A DNA stretch of 64,000 nt. Source: Rhizobium sp. L51/94. Its GTDB lineage: Bacteria; Pseudomonadota; Alphaproteobacteria; Rhizobiales; Rhizobiaceae. The stretch lies in NCBI RefSeq assembly GCF_019355555.1, contig NZ_CP072141.1, positions 1,544,001 to 1,608,000 on the forward strand, read 5' to 3'. Shown piece by piece: positions 8,399 to 16,024 of the stretch. The notes below the pieces were generated by a model that worked only from the letters and a program-made list of their open reading frames with translations, made no database searches and had not been told where the DNA came from. Numbering within the stretch: position 1 is the stretch's first letter; every line of letters starts with the position of its first letter. A program made the position numbers and the translations under genes.

Positions 8399-9745
8399 GT
8401 GCGTTTGCCGGGATCTGAAGCGCTGAAGCGAAACGCGTCGGAATGGCTTGTCGTCCTGCTATGGGTTGTAACCGCATCCGCGACGCTGATCGAAAACGAC
8501 GCTTATCGCTACAGCGGCATTCTTCTTTTCGCCTACGGCCTGTATCGCTATCTCGCAATGGCAGAAAGACCGGCTGTCGGTTTGCCGGCATGGCTCTGCG
8601 TCGGATGGGGCAGTTACGCGCTCGGCCGCTTCCTGCTGCAATATCTTCTGGGAGCGGGCCATCCCCAGGGGGATGGCGAACTGATGTATGCGATGCCGCT
8701 GGCGTTCCCGAGCCTCGGCTTTGCGATGTTCATCGGCTGGCAGCAAATGCAGAAGGTGATCGCCACCTATTTCGGCGTTGCCCTTGCCACCCTGCTGTTC
8801 ACCACCCGTTACCGGGCGATCATGGCCGGTGAAACCGTGCGGCCGCTGATCCAGCACAATCAGATCCACGGAGCGGTATGCTGCGGCGTCATCCTGATCT
8901 CCGCCTGCTTCTGGTTTATCCATTGTCGCAAATGCCCGACGGTCTCAAGGCAGTTGAGGACCTATGCCAGCATCGTCGCGCCGCTTGTCGCCATGCTCTG
9001 CATCTTCTGCATCTACGGGGCAAAATCCAAGGGCGTCTGGCTGGCGCTCGGCTTCTCCGGCCCCTTGCTGCTCCTGTCCATCGTCGGCTGGTTTCGCTCG
9101 AAGGCCGGACTCGCCTTCATCGGCTGCTTCGTGCTGTTGCTCGCAGCCGGCGGTTACTTCGTCTGGGGCAATCTGGAGAAAACTGCCGGACCGACCTTCA
9201 TGGCGACCACGGGGCTCTATCAGGACATCGCTGCCGGAGAGCCGATCGGCAAGGCCGTGGCGGCCCGTATCGATGATGCGACGACGCCAAGGGCCATGGA
9301 CGAACGACTGCAACTCTGGTCGAACGCCTGGGAACTTGTTGCCAGTGCGCCGCTGTTCGGCCTCGGAAACGCCTGGGAACCGCGCTGGCACAAGACCCAC
9401 TATACGTCGGTCGACTACAACGCCATGCACAACGGATATCTGGAAATTCTCGTGCGGTATGGCGCGGTTGGTAGCGTATTTCTGGCTTTCATGGCTGTTG
9501 TCATGCTGCTTCAGGTCCAACGTGCCGCAAAGCTCGGCCTCGTTCCCCCGGCGGCCTTCCATGGCTACCTTCTCGTGCAGATATTCTTTGCCATCACGCT
9601 TCTCAGCAACTCCAACAATCGGCTGGCAATTGGTGAAACCATCATCATGCTGAGTTTCACGTTCGCGTTGGCCTGTAATCTCAGGATCCGTGCCAGCGCC
9701 AGCGAGGCGCGCGAAGGCATCGTCCTGGAGCGAGCTGGCACTTAA
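8399..9745 (+). CDS. O-antigen ligase/polymerase-like membrane protein (Wzy_C)
   Basis: 448 residues with about ten hydrophobic segments spread along the chain and a large periplasmic loop in the C-terminal half. That loop ends in the conserved block MHNGYLEILVRYGAVGSVFL, the hallmark of the O-antigen ligase/Wzy_C family. Such proteins join lipid-linked glycan to lipid A-core (WaaL) or polymerise repeat units (Wzy) at the periplasmic face. As the last gene of the glycan operon it could attach or polymerise the product of the preceding enzymes. GTG 8399 is the first in-frame start after the deacetylase stop; the G-run just before it makes the exact start uncertain. Confidence 0.82.
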   Translation: MRLPGSEALKRNASEWLVVLLWVVTASATLIENDAYRYSGILLFAYGLYRYLAMAERPAVGLPAWLCVGWGSYALGRFLLQYLLGAGHPQGDGELMYAMPLAFPSLGFAMFIGWQQMQKVIATYFGVALATLLFTTRYRAIMAGETVRPLIQHNQIHGAVCCGVILISACFWFIHCRKCPTVSRQLRTYASIVAPLVAMLCIFCIYGAKSKGVWLALGFSGPLLLLSIVGWFRSKAGLAFIGCFVLLLAAGGYFVWGNLEKTAGPTFMATTGLYQDIAAGEPIGKAVAARIDDATTPRAMDERLQLWSNAWELVASAPLFGLGNAWEPRWHKTHYTSVDYNAMHNGYLEILVRYGAVGSVFLAFMAVVMLLQVQRAAKLGLVPPAAFHGYLLVQIFFAITLLSNSNNRLAIGETIIMLSFTFALACNLRIRASASEAREGIVLERAGT

Positions 9746-9752
9746 GTCTTCC

Positions 9753-10028
9753 TCAAGCCCAGCCGCCCACCGCATGTGTGGCAAGACGGGCTGCGGGGAG
9801 GGCGATCATGGCAAGCGGGAGCAAAAACCGAGGGTCCGGTTTGTGGCCAGGAATGAAGCATCCGACCATGCCGAGGCAGAGTGACAACCAGAACGCCTTC
9901 AGTGTGCTGACATCGGCACAAGCGAGAAAAGCATAGGACGCGAAAAACATCGCTGTCCCGCAGGTGGAGCGCGCAATGATGGCGCAGGGGTCGTTTGCCA
10001 CGTCCGTGAATGTTATCTTCGAATGCAT
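9753..10028 (-). CDS. small predicted membrane protein
   Basis: 91 residues with three hydrophobic stretches (FFASYAFLAC, FWLSLCLGMVGCFI, FLLPLAMIALPAARL) and a PGHKPDP turn. Its ATG at 10028 is preceded by GGGGAG seven bases away, which supports translation. It lies convergent to the O-antigen ligase-like gene. I do not recognise a family. It could also be a chance frame in GC-rich DNA, though hydrophobic periodicity and the ribosome site favour a real gene. Confidence 0.45.
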   Translation of the reverse strand: MHSKITFTDVANDPCAIIARSTCGTAMFFASYAFLACADVSTLKAFWLSLCLGMVGCFIPGHKPDPRFLLPLAMIALPAARLATHAVGGWA

Positions 10029-10209
10029 GCCGCCGCTCCCCGTCTATACGCTAGCAAAGACGAAGTGACCGATCCAGTCGTTCTGCAGCGGTACATGGAG
10101 TTATCGCTTCTCTTGCCGGTCGCCGATACGTTCAGTCGCGGGCAAGGTTGCGGATTTGTCATGGAACCGCTCCGACCGATTTCCGTTGAATGGATGACGG
10201 GAGATTTAC

Positions 10210-10638
10210 ATGAACAAGACACTTCTCTACGGCGCCACAAAAGTCGATGGTTCCACCGCCGTATCAAGCCTCGATATCTACCAGTGGAAAAGCCGTGTGC
10301 TGGTGATTTTTACGGACACCGACAACGCGCGCTGCAGCCGGCAGGAAAACCTGCTGCTCTCCGACAGGGAGGGACTGCAGGAACGTGATCTGGTCGTTCT
10401 GAAAGTGACGCAACACAACGCGGATGCGGTTTTCGGTGATGCCGGCCCGTTGGATGCGGACCGTCTCCGGGAAGAACTGGAAGCGCCTGAAGCCGGCATC
10501 TTCGCCGCGATCCTGATCGGCAAGGACGGCAGCGTCAAATTGCGTGCGGTCGAGCCGGTTGCCTGCGAGGAACTGTTCGAGATCATCGACGGAATGCCGA
10601 TGCGCGCCGCAGAGACCACCCGCCAGCAAGACCGCTGA
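10210..10638 (+). CDS. DUF4174 domain-containing protein
   Basis: 142 residues. The family features are visible: YQWKSRVLVIFTDTD near the N-terminus, QERDLVVLKV in the middle and ILIGKDGSVKLR followed by IDGMPMRAAE near the C-terminus. DUF4174 proteins have a thioredoxin-like fold without the CXXC active site, and their role is unknown; here there is no CXXC. No signal peptide is apparent, although other members are often exported. ATG 10210 follows GGGAGA. A 51-residue proline-rich gene follows after 33 bases with its own strong ribosome site, so the two may be cotranscribed. Confidence 0.85.
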   Translation: MNKTLLYGATKVDGSTAVSSLDIYQWKSRVLVIFTDTDNARCSRQENLLLSDREGLQERDLVVLKVTQHNADAVFGDAGPLDADRLREELEAPEAGIFAAILIGKDGSVKLRAVEPVACEELFEIIDGMPMRAAETTRQQDR

Positions 10639-10671
10639 TTTCCAATCCGCAAACCTTTGAAAGGAGCACCA

Positions 10672-10827
10672 ATGTCTCAGCCCCTGAAGCCCGAAGAACA
10701 GCCCCCGATGCCGGCCCCGGGATGGACGCCTGTCCCGCCTATCGGCGAGCCAGAGCCCGACACCCTGCCGGACGAGGTGCCGCTGCCCAATCCGGACGAG
10801 AACGACGAGCCGCCGATGCAGGTGTGA
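10672..10827 (+). CDS. small proline/glutamate-rich protein
   Basis: A 51-residue frame with an excellent ribosome site (AAGGAG, seven bases before ATG 10672). The composition is extreme: about one third proline with many Glu and Asp and no hydrophobic core, for example PMPAPGWTPVPPIGEPEPD. It is therefore expected to be disordered. It sits 33 bases after the DUF4174 gene and ends convergent with the LysR gene. Function is unknown. Confidence 0.65.
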   Translation: MSQPLKPEEQPPMPAPGWTPVPPIGEPEPDTLPDEVPLPNPDENDEPPMQV

Positions 10828-10836
10828 TCCTGCCCC

Positions 10837-11718
10837 TCAGAGAAACATGCCTCTTTCGTCGGTGACCAGTTCCTGAAGATAGTCGACGACGGTCCGGACG
10901 CGTATCAGGTCGCGTGCGGACTCGTGATAGGTCGTCCAGTAGGCCCGGCGTATGCTGGCGTCCGGCAGGATCTGGATCAATTCCGGATATTGGCGGGCAA
11001 TATAGTCGTGGAGGATACCCACCCCTGCACCAGAACGCACCGCTTCGGTCTGGCCGATAGCTGTCGAGATTTCGAATGACGCATCCCAATTTCGCATCAC
11101 CTCGTTGGTGAAGGCGAGGGACGCGGTGAAAATCAGATCCTCGACATAGCCGATCCGGAGATGCGATTTCAGGGCGTCCACGCTGCCTGGCACTCCGGCG
11201 CGGTCAAGATAGGCCTGCGAGGCATAGAGGCCGAGCGAATAGTCGGTGAGTTTCGCCGATATCAGGCGCCCTTGCTCAGGTCGCTCCAGCGTGATGGCGA
11301 TGTCGGCTTCACGCTGCGAGAGCGAGAACGAGCGCGGCACGGGGACCAGCTGGATGCGCAATTCCGGATGCCGGGCGATCAGCTTGCCGAGCCTCGGTGC
11401 GAGGAACGATACGCCGAAGCCGTCAGGTGCGCCGATACGCACCGTTCCGGCTACCGTGCTGTCGAGGTGCCCGACGCTCGCCTGCGCGCGCAGCATCTCG
11501 GCCTCCATCCTTTCCGCAGCATGCAGGAAGATTTCACCCTCGGCCGTCAGTTCGCAACCGTTGGTCCGGCGCACCAGCAGCCGCGTCTTCAGCCGCTGCT
11601 CGAGCGTCGTCACCCGGCGGCTGAGCGTTGCGTGGTTGACGCCGAGCCGTTTAGACGCGGCGAGGATCTGCCCGGTCCGGGCGACGGCGAGAAACATGCG
11701 AACGTCGTCCCAGTCCAT
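10837..11718 (-). CDS. LysR-family transcriptional regulator, probable regulator of mmsA
   Basis: 293 residues. The N-terminal winged HTH (VRMFLAVARTGQILAASKRL, NHATLSRRVTTLE) is followed by a LysR substrate-binding domain (GTVRIGAPDGFG, AVRSGAGVGIL). It is transcribed divergently from mmsA with a 118-base spacer holding a matched pair of inverted half-sites (11740-11778), the usual arrangement for a LysR regulator and its target. The HTH differs slightly from the classic form (NHATLSRRV in place of SQPALSRQI), a variant common in the AaeR/DsdC-like branch. The inducer is unknown, but a valine or inositol catabolite fits the target. Confidence 0.9.
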   Translation of the reverse strand: MDWDDVRMFLAVARTGQILAASKRLGVNHATLSRRVTTLEQRLKTRLLVRRTNGCELTAEGEIFLHAAERMEAEMLRAQASVGHLDSTVAGTVRIGAPDGFGVSFLAPRLGKLIARHPELRIQLVPVPRSFSLSQREADIAITLERPEQGRLISAKLTDYSLGLYASQAYLDRAGVPGSVDALKSHLRIGYVEDLIFTASLAFTNEVMRNWDASFEISTAIGQTEAVRSGAGVGILHDYIARQYPELIQILPDASIRRAYWTTYHESARDLIRVRTVVDYLQELVTDERGMFL

Positions 11719-11739
11719 GATCGACCTTATGTCTATTTA

Positions 11740-11778
11740 TGCACAACGGTTGATTATAGCAGCACATTGATTTGTGCA
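11740..11778. promoter_or_regulatory. probable LysR operator between the regulator and mmsA
   Basis: TGCACAA at 11740-11746 and its inverse TTGTGCA at 11772-11778 form a 7-bp inverted repeat with 25 bases between arms, a separation of 32 bases or about three helical turns. Flanking bases extend the match (TTTA before the left arm, AATT after the right). Position in the divergent spacer and face-of-helix spacing fit binding of a LysR tetramer. The autoregulatory role is inferred. Confidence 0.5.
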
Positions 11779-11836
11779 AATTGAAGTGCGAATGTCGGCC
11801 ATCGTAAAACTGAGAGAAACCAGGGTAGGAGGCACC

Positions 11837-13333
11837 ATGCGCGAGATCGGTCATTTCATCGGCGGCAAGGCCGTAGCCGGCACCAGCGGCCGCACCAGCA
11901 ATATCTTCAATCCGGCCACCGGCGAAATCCAGGCGACCGTCGCGCTGGCAAGCGTCGAGGAGATGCGCGCCGCCGTTGCCAACGCCAAGGCAGCCCAGCC
12001 GAAATGGGCCGCCACCAACCCGCAGCGCCGCGCCCGCGTCTTCTTCAAGTTTGTCGAACTGCTCAACAAGCACATGGACGAACTGGCCGAGCTGCTGTCG
12101 CGCGAACACGGCAAGACCATCGAGGATTCCAAGGGCGACATCATTCGTGGCCTGGAAGTCTGCGAGTTCGTCTGCGGCATCCCGCACCTGCAGAAGGGCG
12201 AGTTCACCGAGGGCGCAGGTCCGGCCATCGACATGTATTCCATGCGCCAGGCTGTCGGCATCGGCGCCGGCATCACGCCGTTCAATTTCCCGGCAATGAT
12301 CCCGATGTGGATGTTTGCTCCTGCCATCGCTTGTGGCAACGCCTTCATCCTGAAGCCCTCGGAGCGCGATCCGTCCGTGCCAATGCGTCTGGCCGAACTG
12401 ATGATCGAAGCCGGTCTGCCGGCCGGCATCCTCAACGTCGTCAACGGTGACAAGGGCGCGGTCGACGCCATCCTCACCGATCCCGATATCGGCGCCATCT
12501 CTTTCGTCGGCTCCACGCCGATTGCCCGCTATGTCTACGGCACGGCGGCGATGAACGGCAAGCGGGCGCAGTGCTTCGGCGGCGCCAAGAACCACATGAT
12601 CATCATGCCCGACGCCGATCTCGACCAGGCTGCGAACGCCCTGATGGGCGCCGGCTACGGCTCGGCCGGAGAGCGCTGCATGGCGATCTCGGTCGCCGTC
12701 CCGGTTGGCGAGGAAACCGCCAACCGTCTTATCGCCAAGCTGACGCCGATGGTCGAAGCCCTGCGCATCGGCCCCTACACAGATGAAAAGGCCGATCTCG
12801 GCCCGCTCGTCACCAAGGAAGCCCAGGCCCGCGTCACCGGCCTGATCGATCGCGGTGTGGAAGAGGGCGCCAAGCTCGTGGTCGATGGCCGCGGCTTCAA
12901 GCTGCAGGGCTATGAAGACGGCTATTTCGTCGGCGGCTGCCTGTTCGACAACGTTACGCCGGACATGGACATCTACAAGACCGAAATCTTCGGACCTGTT
13001 CTCTCCGTCGTTCGCGCCAAGAACTATGAAGAAGCGCTCGAACTGCCGATGAAGCACGAATACGGCAACGGCGTCGCCATCTATACCCGCGACGGCGATG
13101 CCGCCCGCGACTTCGCCTCGCGCATCAACATCGGCATGATCGGCATCAACGTGCCGATCCCTGTGCCGCTTGCCTACCACTCCTTCGGCGGCTGGAAGGC
13201 ATCGAGCTTCGGTGACCTCAACCAGCACGGCTCGGACTCGATCAAGTTCTGGACCAAGACCAAGACGATCACCGCCCGCTGGCCATCCGGCATCAAGGAC
13301 GGTGCCGAATTCGTCATGCCGACGATGAAGTAA
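11837..13333 (+). CDS. mmsA: methylmalonate-semialdehyde dehydrogenase (CoA-acylating)
   Basis: 498 residues, full length for the family. It converts methylmalonate semialdehyde or malonate semialdehyde to propionyl-CoA or acetyl-CoA with NAD and CoA, in valine or myo-inositol catabolism (IolA is the same enzyme type). Visible are the N-terminal GHFIGGKAVAGTSGRTSNIF, the substrate-site segment GITPFNFPAMIPMWMF, and the catalytic cysteine at about residue 281 in SAGERCMAISVAVPV. ATG 11837 with GGTAGGAGG just upstream is chosen over the longer frame from 11774. It is monocistronic and divergent from its probable LysR regulator. No iol genes are nearby, so valine catabolism is the likelier role (inference). 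Confidence 0.95.
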   Translation: MREIGHFIGGKAVAGTSGRTSNIFNPATGEIQATVALASVEEMRAAVANAKAAQPKWAATNPQRRARVFFKFVELLNKHMDELAELLSREHGKTIEDSKGDIIRGLEVCEFVCGIPHLQKGEFTEGAGPAIDMYSMRQAVGIGAGITPFNFPAMIPMWMFAPAIACGNAFILKPSERDPSVPMRLAELMIEAGLPAGILNVVNGDKGAVDAILTDPDIGAISFVGSTPIARYVYGTAAMNGKRAQCFGGAKNHMIIMPDADLDQAANALMGAGYGSAGERCMAISVAVPVGEETANRLIAKLTPMVEALRIGPYTDEKADLGPLVTKEAQARVTGLIDRGVEEGAKLVVDGRGFKLQGYEDGYFVGGCLFDNVTPDMDIYKTEIFGPVLSVVRAKNYEEALELPMKHEYGNGVAIYTRDGDAARDFASRINIGMIGINVPIPVPLAYHSFGGWKASSFGDLNQHGSDSIKFWTKTKTITARWPSGIKDGAEFVMPTMK

Positions 13334-13358
13334 AAGTCTTCAAGTGATCGACTTATCG

Positions 13359-13383
13359 ACGGGCTCCCCTCAAGGGAGCCCGT
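13359..13383 (+). terminator. hairpin terminator after mmsA
   Basis: ACGGGCTCCC and GGGAGCCCGT form a perfect 10-bp stem around the loop CTCAA, 26 bases after the mmsA stop. The T-tract is short (TTG), so termination may be incomplete or the hairpin may mainly stabilise the 3' end. Confidence 0.6.
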
Positions 13384-13436
13384 TGACGTTGAGAGCCTGT
13401 GATGAAAACGAGTAAACGTGAACGAAAATTTCATCT

Positions 13437-13453
13437 TTTGGAATTGTTCAAAA
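13437..13453. promoter_or_regulatory. ICE-like box (putative Irr site) in the rirA promoter
   Basis: TTTGGAATTGTTCAAAA matches the iron-control-element consensus TTTAGAA-N3-TTCTAAA at 12 of 14 defined positions. It overlaps the predicted -35 hexamer of rirA, where Irr binding would block transcription under low iron. Irr repression of rirA has been reported in Agrobacterium; the box itself is identified here by eye. Confidence 0.55.
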
Positions 13454-13472
13454 CTACCGTTGGTCCTATATA
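13444..13472 (+). promoter_or_regulatory. rirA: predicted rirA promoter
   Basis: TTGTTC (13444-13449) and TATATA (13467-13472) are spaced by exactly 17 bases. The -10 lies 31 bases before the rirA ATG, giving a leader of about 25 bases. The -35 is embedded in the ICE-like box and the IRO-like box starts seven bases after the -10, so both would interfere with polymerase directly. Confidence 0.6.
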
Positions 13473-13478
13473 CTTGGC

Positions 13479-13493
13479 TGAGGCTTTGATTCA
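13479..13493. promoter_or_regulatory. IRO-like box (putative RirA site) upstream of rirA
   Basis: TGA (13479-13481), nine bases, TCA (13491-13493) matches the iron-responsive-operator pattern TGA-N9-TCA. It covers the expected transcription start and abuts the ribosome site GGAGA, suggesting autorepression by holo-RirA when iron is plentiful. The motif is short, so the position counts for more than the match. Confidence 0.45.
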
Positions 13494-13503
13494 GGAGACT
13501 GGC

Positions 13504-13992
13504 ATGCGTTTGACCAAACAGACCAACTACGCGGTTCGCATGCTGATGTACTGCGCTGCCAACGAGGGCTACCTCAGCCGTATTCCTGAGATCGCCAAGG
13601 CCTATGGCGTTTCCGAGCTTTTCCTCTTCAAGATCCTGCAGCCGTTGACCAAGGCCGGCCTCATCGACACCGTGCGTGGCCGAAATGGCGGCGTGCGTCT
13701 CGGTCGTGCTGCCGACAAGATCAGCCTCTTCGATGTCGTCAAGGTCACCGAGGATAGTTTTGCAATGGCCGAATGCTTCGAGGACGGCGCTGTCGAATGC
13801 CCGTTGGTCGATAGCTGCGGCTTGAACTCGGCGTTGCGCAAGGCGCTCAATGCCTTTTTCGACGTGCTGGCAGATTATTCGATCGACGATCTCGTCAAGG
13901 CCCGTCCGCAGATCAACTTCCTGCTCGGCATCACCGATCGCGATCACAATGCCCTGAACAAGCGCATCGCCATCGCCGCCCCGGCAGCCTGA
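13504..13992 (+). CDS. rirA: Rrf2-family iron regulator RirA
   Basis: 162 residues. RirA is the main iron-responsive repressor in Rhizobiaceae; its [4Fe-4S] cluster is lost when iron is low, relieving repression of siderophore and uptake genes. The N-terminus MRLTKQTNYAVRMLMYC, the HTH around IPEIAKAYGVSELFLFKIL, the wing RGRNGGVRL, and cluster ligands Cys91, Cys99 and Cys105 match RirA closely. ATG 13504 is preferred to upstream in-frame starts because it follows GGAGA and gives the canonical N-terminus. The gene is single, with a compact upstream region carrying ICE-like and IRO-like boxes. Confidence 0.95.
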   Translation: MRLTKQTNYAVRMLMYCAANEGYLSRIPEIAKAYGVSELFLFKILQPLTKAGLIDTVRGRNGGVRLGRAADKISLFDVVKVTEDSFAMAECFEDGAVECPLVDSCGLNSALRKALNAFFDVLADYSIDDLVKARPQINFLLGITDRDHNALNKRIAIAAPAA

Positions 13993-14344
13993 AGCTCTCC
14001 TCCGTCGCTCCGTCGTTTGATATGACAGCGCCTCCGCCATCGCGGATGCGGCTAGGTTGGGCTGTGACAAGTCCGTGCTGGCGCATCGTTCTTGGCCTGG
14101 TTGGAAGTACTTTAGCCCGCTTCAATTCGGAATCGCCTGTTCGGCCTGTCTAAAGCAACTAGTCAGATTTTGTTGTGTCTGCAGAAGGCGCGAATAAAAC
14201 ATCTGCTAAACTTGACCATCCGGAAAATTTTTGCCTTTGACATGTTGCTTTCGCCTCACAAATGTCGTTCCATCGCCACGCTCTGCGGATTGCATGGCCG
14301 CAAACACACAACTTCGAATAAGAACAAATTTGGGAAACGGCACC
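13993..14344. other. gene-free region between rirA and dppA
   Basis: 350 bases without a credible gene. The second half is AT-richer than its surroundings and should contain the dpp promoter: TTGACC near 14213 and TTGACA at 14237-14242 are good -35 candidates, but neither is followed by a good -10 at 17 bases. A leader of roughly 80 bases or more would precede dppA. No terminator hairpin for rirA with a T-tract was found. Confidence 0.4.
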
Positions 14345-15940
14345 ATGAAAAAGATCTCTGTTCTCTTGGCAGCGACGGCCCTGGCTTCGGTCATGGCAAC
14401 GTCCGCCTGGTCTAAAACCCTGGTATACTGCTCGGAAGCATCGCCAGAGGGCTTCGACCCTGGCCTCTACACCGGCGGTCAGACCTTCGATGCGTCGTCG
14501 CGGACGGTTTACAATCGCCTGGTCGAGTTCAAGCATGGCGGCACCGAGATCGAGCCGGGTCTTGCCGAGAGCTGGACGATTTCTCCCGATGGCAAGGAAT
14601 ACACCTTCAAGCTGCGCCCGGGCGTCAAGTTCCAGACCACGGATTTCTTCACCCCGACCCGCGAGCTGACCGCCGACGACGTGATTTTCTCGTTCAATCG
14701 CCAGCTGAAGTCTGACAATCCCTGGAACAAGTACGTCGAAGGCGCATCCTGGGAATATTCCGCCGGCATGGGCTTCCCCGATCTGGTCAAGTCGATCGAC
14801 AAGGTCGATGACCACACCGTCAAGTTCGTGCTGAACAAGCCCGAAGCGCCGTTCCTCGCCGACCTTGCGATGGACTTCGCATCGATCCTGTCGAAGGAAT
14901 ATGCCGACAAGCTGCAGGCTGACGGCAAGATGCCAATGTTGAACCAGCAGCCGCTTGGCACTGGTCCGTTCACCTTCGTCGCCTACCAGCCCGACGCCGT
15001 CATTCGCTACAAGGCCAACGACACCTATTGGCATGGCAAGGAAAAGATCGACGATCTCGTCTTCGCCATCACCACGGATGCTGCCGTTCGCGCCCAGAAG
15101 ATGAAGGCCGGCGAATGCCATATCATGCCTTACCCGAACGCCGCCGACGTGGCTGATCTGAAGAAGGACCCTAACCTCAACGTGCTCGAGCAGCCTGGCC
15201 TGAACGTCTCGTTCCTCGCCTACAACACGATGGTTGCCCCGTTCGACAAGCCTGAAGTGCGCCGCGCGCTCAACATGGCCGTCAACAAGCAGGCCATCGT
15301 CGACGCCGTATTCCAGGGTGCTGCTGCCGTTGCCAAGAACCCGATCCCGCCGACAATGTGGTCGTACAACGACGCCGTAAAGGACGACAAGTACGATCCG
15401 GAAGCTGCCAAGAAGGCCCTCGAGGCTGCAGGCATCAAAGACCTGAAGATGAAGATCTGGGCCATGCCCGTCTCGCGTCCCTACATGCTGAACGCCCGTC
15501 GTGCAGCTGAACTGATGCAGTCGGATCTTGCCAAGATCGGCGTCACCGTCGAAATCGTCTCCTACGAATGGGCCGAATACCTGAAGCTGTCGAAGGACAA
15601 GGCCCGTGATGGCGCCGCCATCCTCGGCTGGACGGGCGACAATGGCGATCCGGACAACTTCCTCGACACGCTGCTCGGCTGCGAAGCCGTCGGCGGCAAC
15701 AATCGCGCTCAGTGGTGCAACAAGGAGTTCGACAAGCTGGTGAAGGCTGCCAAGCAGACCTCCGATCAGGCCGAACGCACCAAGCTGTACGAAGAGGCGC
15801 AGGTCGTCTTCAAGCGCGAAGCCCCATGGAATACGCTCGACCACTCCATCGCCTTTGCGCCGATCAGCAAGAAGGTTACGGGTTACTTCATGGACCCGCT
15901 CGGCATTCACCGCTTTGACGGCGTGGATATCGCTGAATAA
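14345..15940 (+). CDS. dppA: dipeptide ABC transporter, periplasmic binding protein
   Basis: 531 residues, the length of family 5 solute-binding proteins. A Sec signal peptide (MKKISVLLAATALASVMATSAWS, cleavage before KTLVYCSEA) directs it to the periplasm. The mature chain starts KTLVYCSEASPEGFDP as in DppA of E. coli, and has the family segments LAESWTISPDGKEYTFKLR and LGTGPFTF. It captures dipeptides (and haem or delta-aminolaevulinate in some bacteria) for DppBCDF. ATG 14345 follows GGGAAACGG. It is the first gene of dppABCDF, all on the same strand. The homology points to peptides rather than oligopeptides or nickel, but specificity cannot be read directly. Confidence 0.93.
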   Translation: MKKISVLLAATALASVMATSAWSKTLVYCSEASPEGFDPGLYTGGQTFDASSRTVYNRLVEFKHGGTEIEPGLAESWTISPDGKEYTFKLRPGVKFQTTDFFTPTRELTADDVIFSFNRQLKSDNPWNKYVEGASWEYSAGMGFPDLVKSIDKVDDHTVKFVLNKPEAPFLADLAMDFASILSKEYADKLQADGKMPMLNQQPLGTGPFTFVAYQPDAVIRYKANDTYWHGKEKIDDLVFAITTDAAVRAQKMKAGECHIMPYPNAADVADLKKDPNLNVLEQPGLNVSFLAYNTMVAPFDKPEVRRALNMAVNKQAIVDAVFQGAAAVAKNPIPPTMWSYNDAVKDDKYDPEAAKKALEAAGIKDLKMKIWAMPVSRPYMLNARRAAELMQSDLAKIGVTVEIVSYEWAEYLKLSKDKARDGAAILGWTGDNGDPDNFLDTLLGCEAVGGNNRAQWCNKEFDKLVKAAKQTSDQAERTKLYEEAQVVFKREAPWNTLDHSIAFAPISKKVTGYFMDPLGIHRFDGVDIAE

Positions 15941-16024
15941 GATAGTACCCTAAAATCCGGTTCCCGGGCTTCATCCGGCGGTCAGGTCTCCTGATCGCCG
16001 GTGAATTTTTTGGATATATACGCC

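Noticed and set aside
8945..9784. 279-codon frame antisense to the O-antigen ligase-like gene
   Set aside because: Shadow; the sense frame has membrane periodicity and the family motif.
11651..13228. 525-codon frame antisense to mmsA
   Set aside because: Antisense shadow of a strongly conserved enzyme; composition is that of a mirrored GC3-biased gene.
13399..13503. Longer N-terminus for RirA
   Set aside because: It would place the promoter and operator-like elements inside the coding region; MRLTKQTNYA at 13504 is the canonical start.
14159..15910. 583-codon frame antisense to dppA
   Set aside because: No family similarity and exact mirror of a full-length binding protein.
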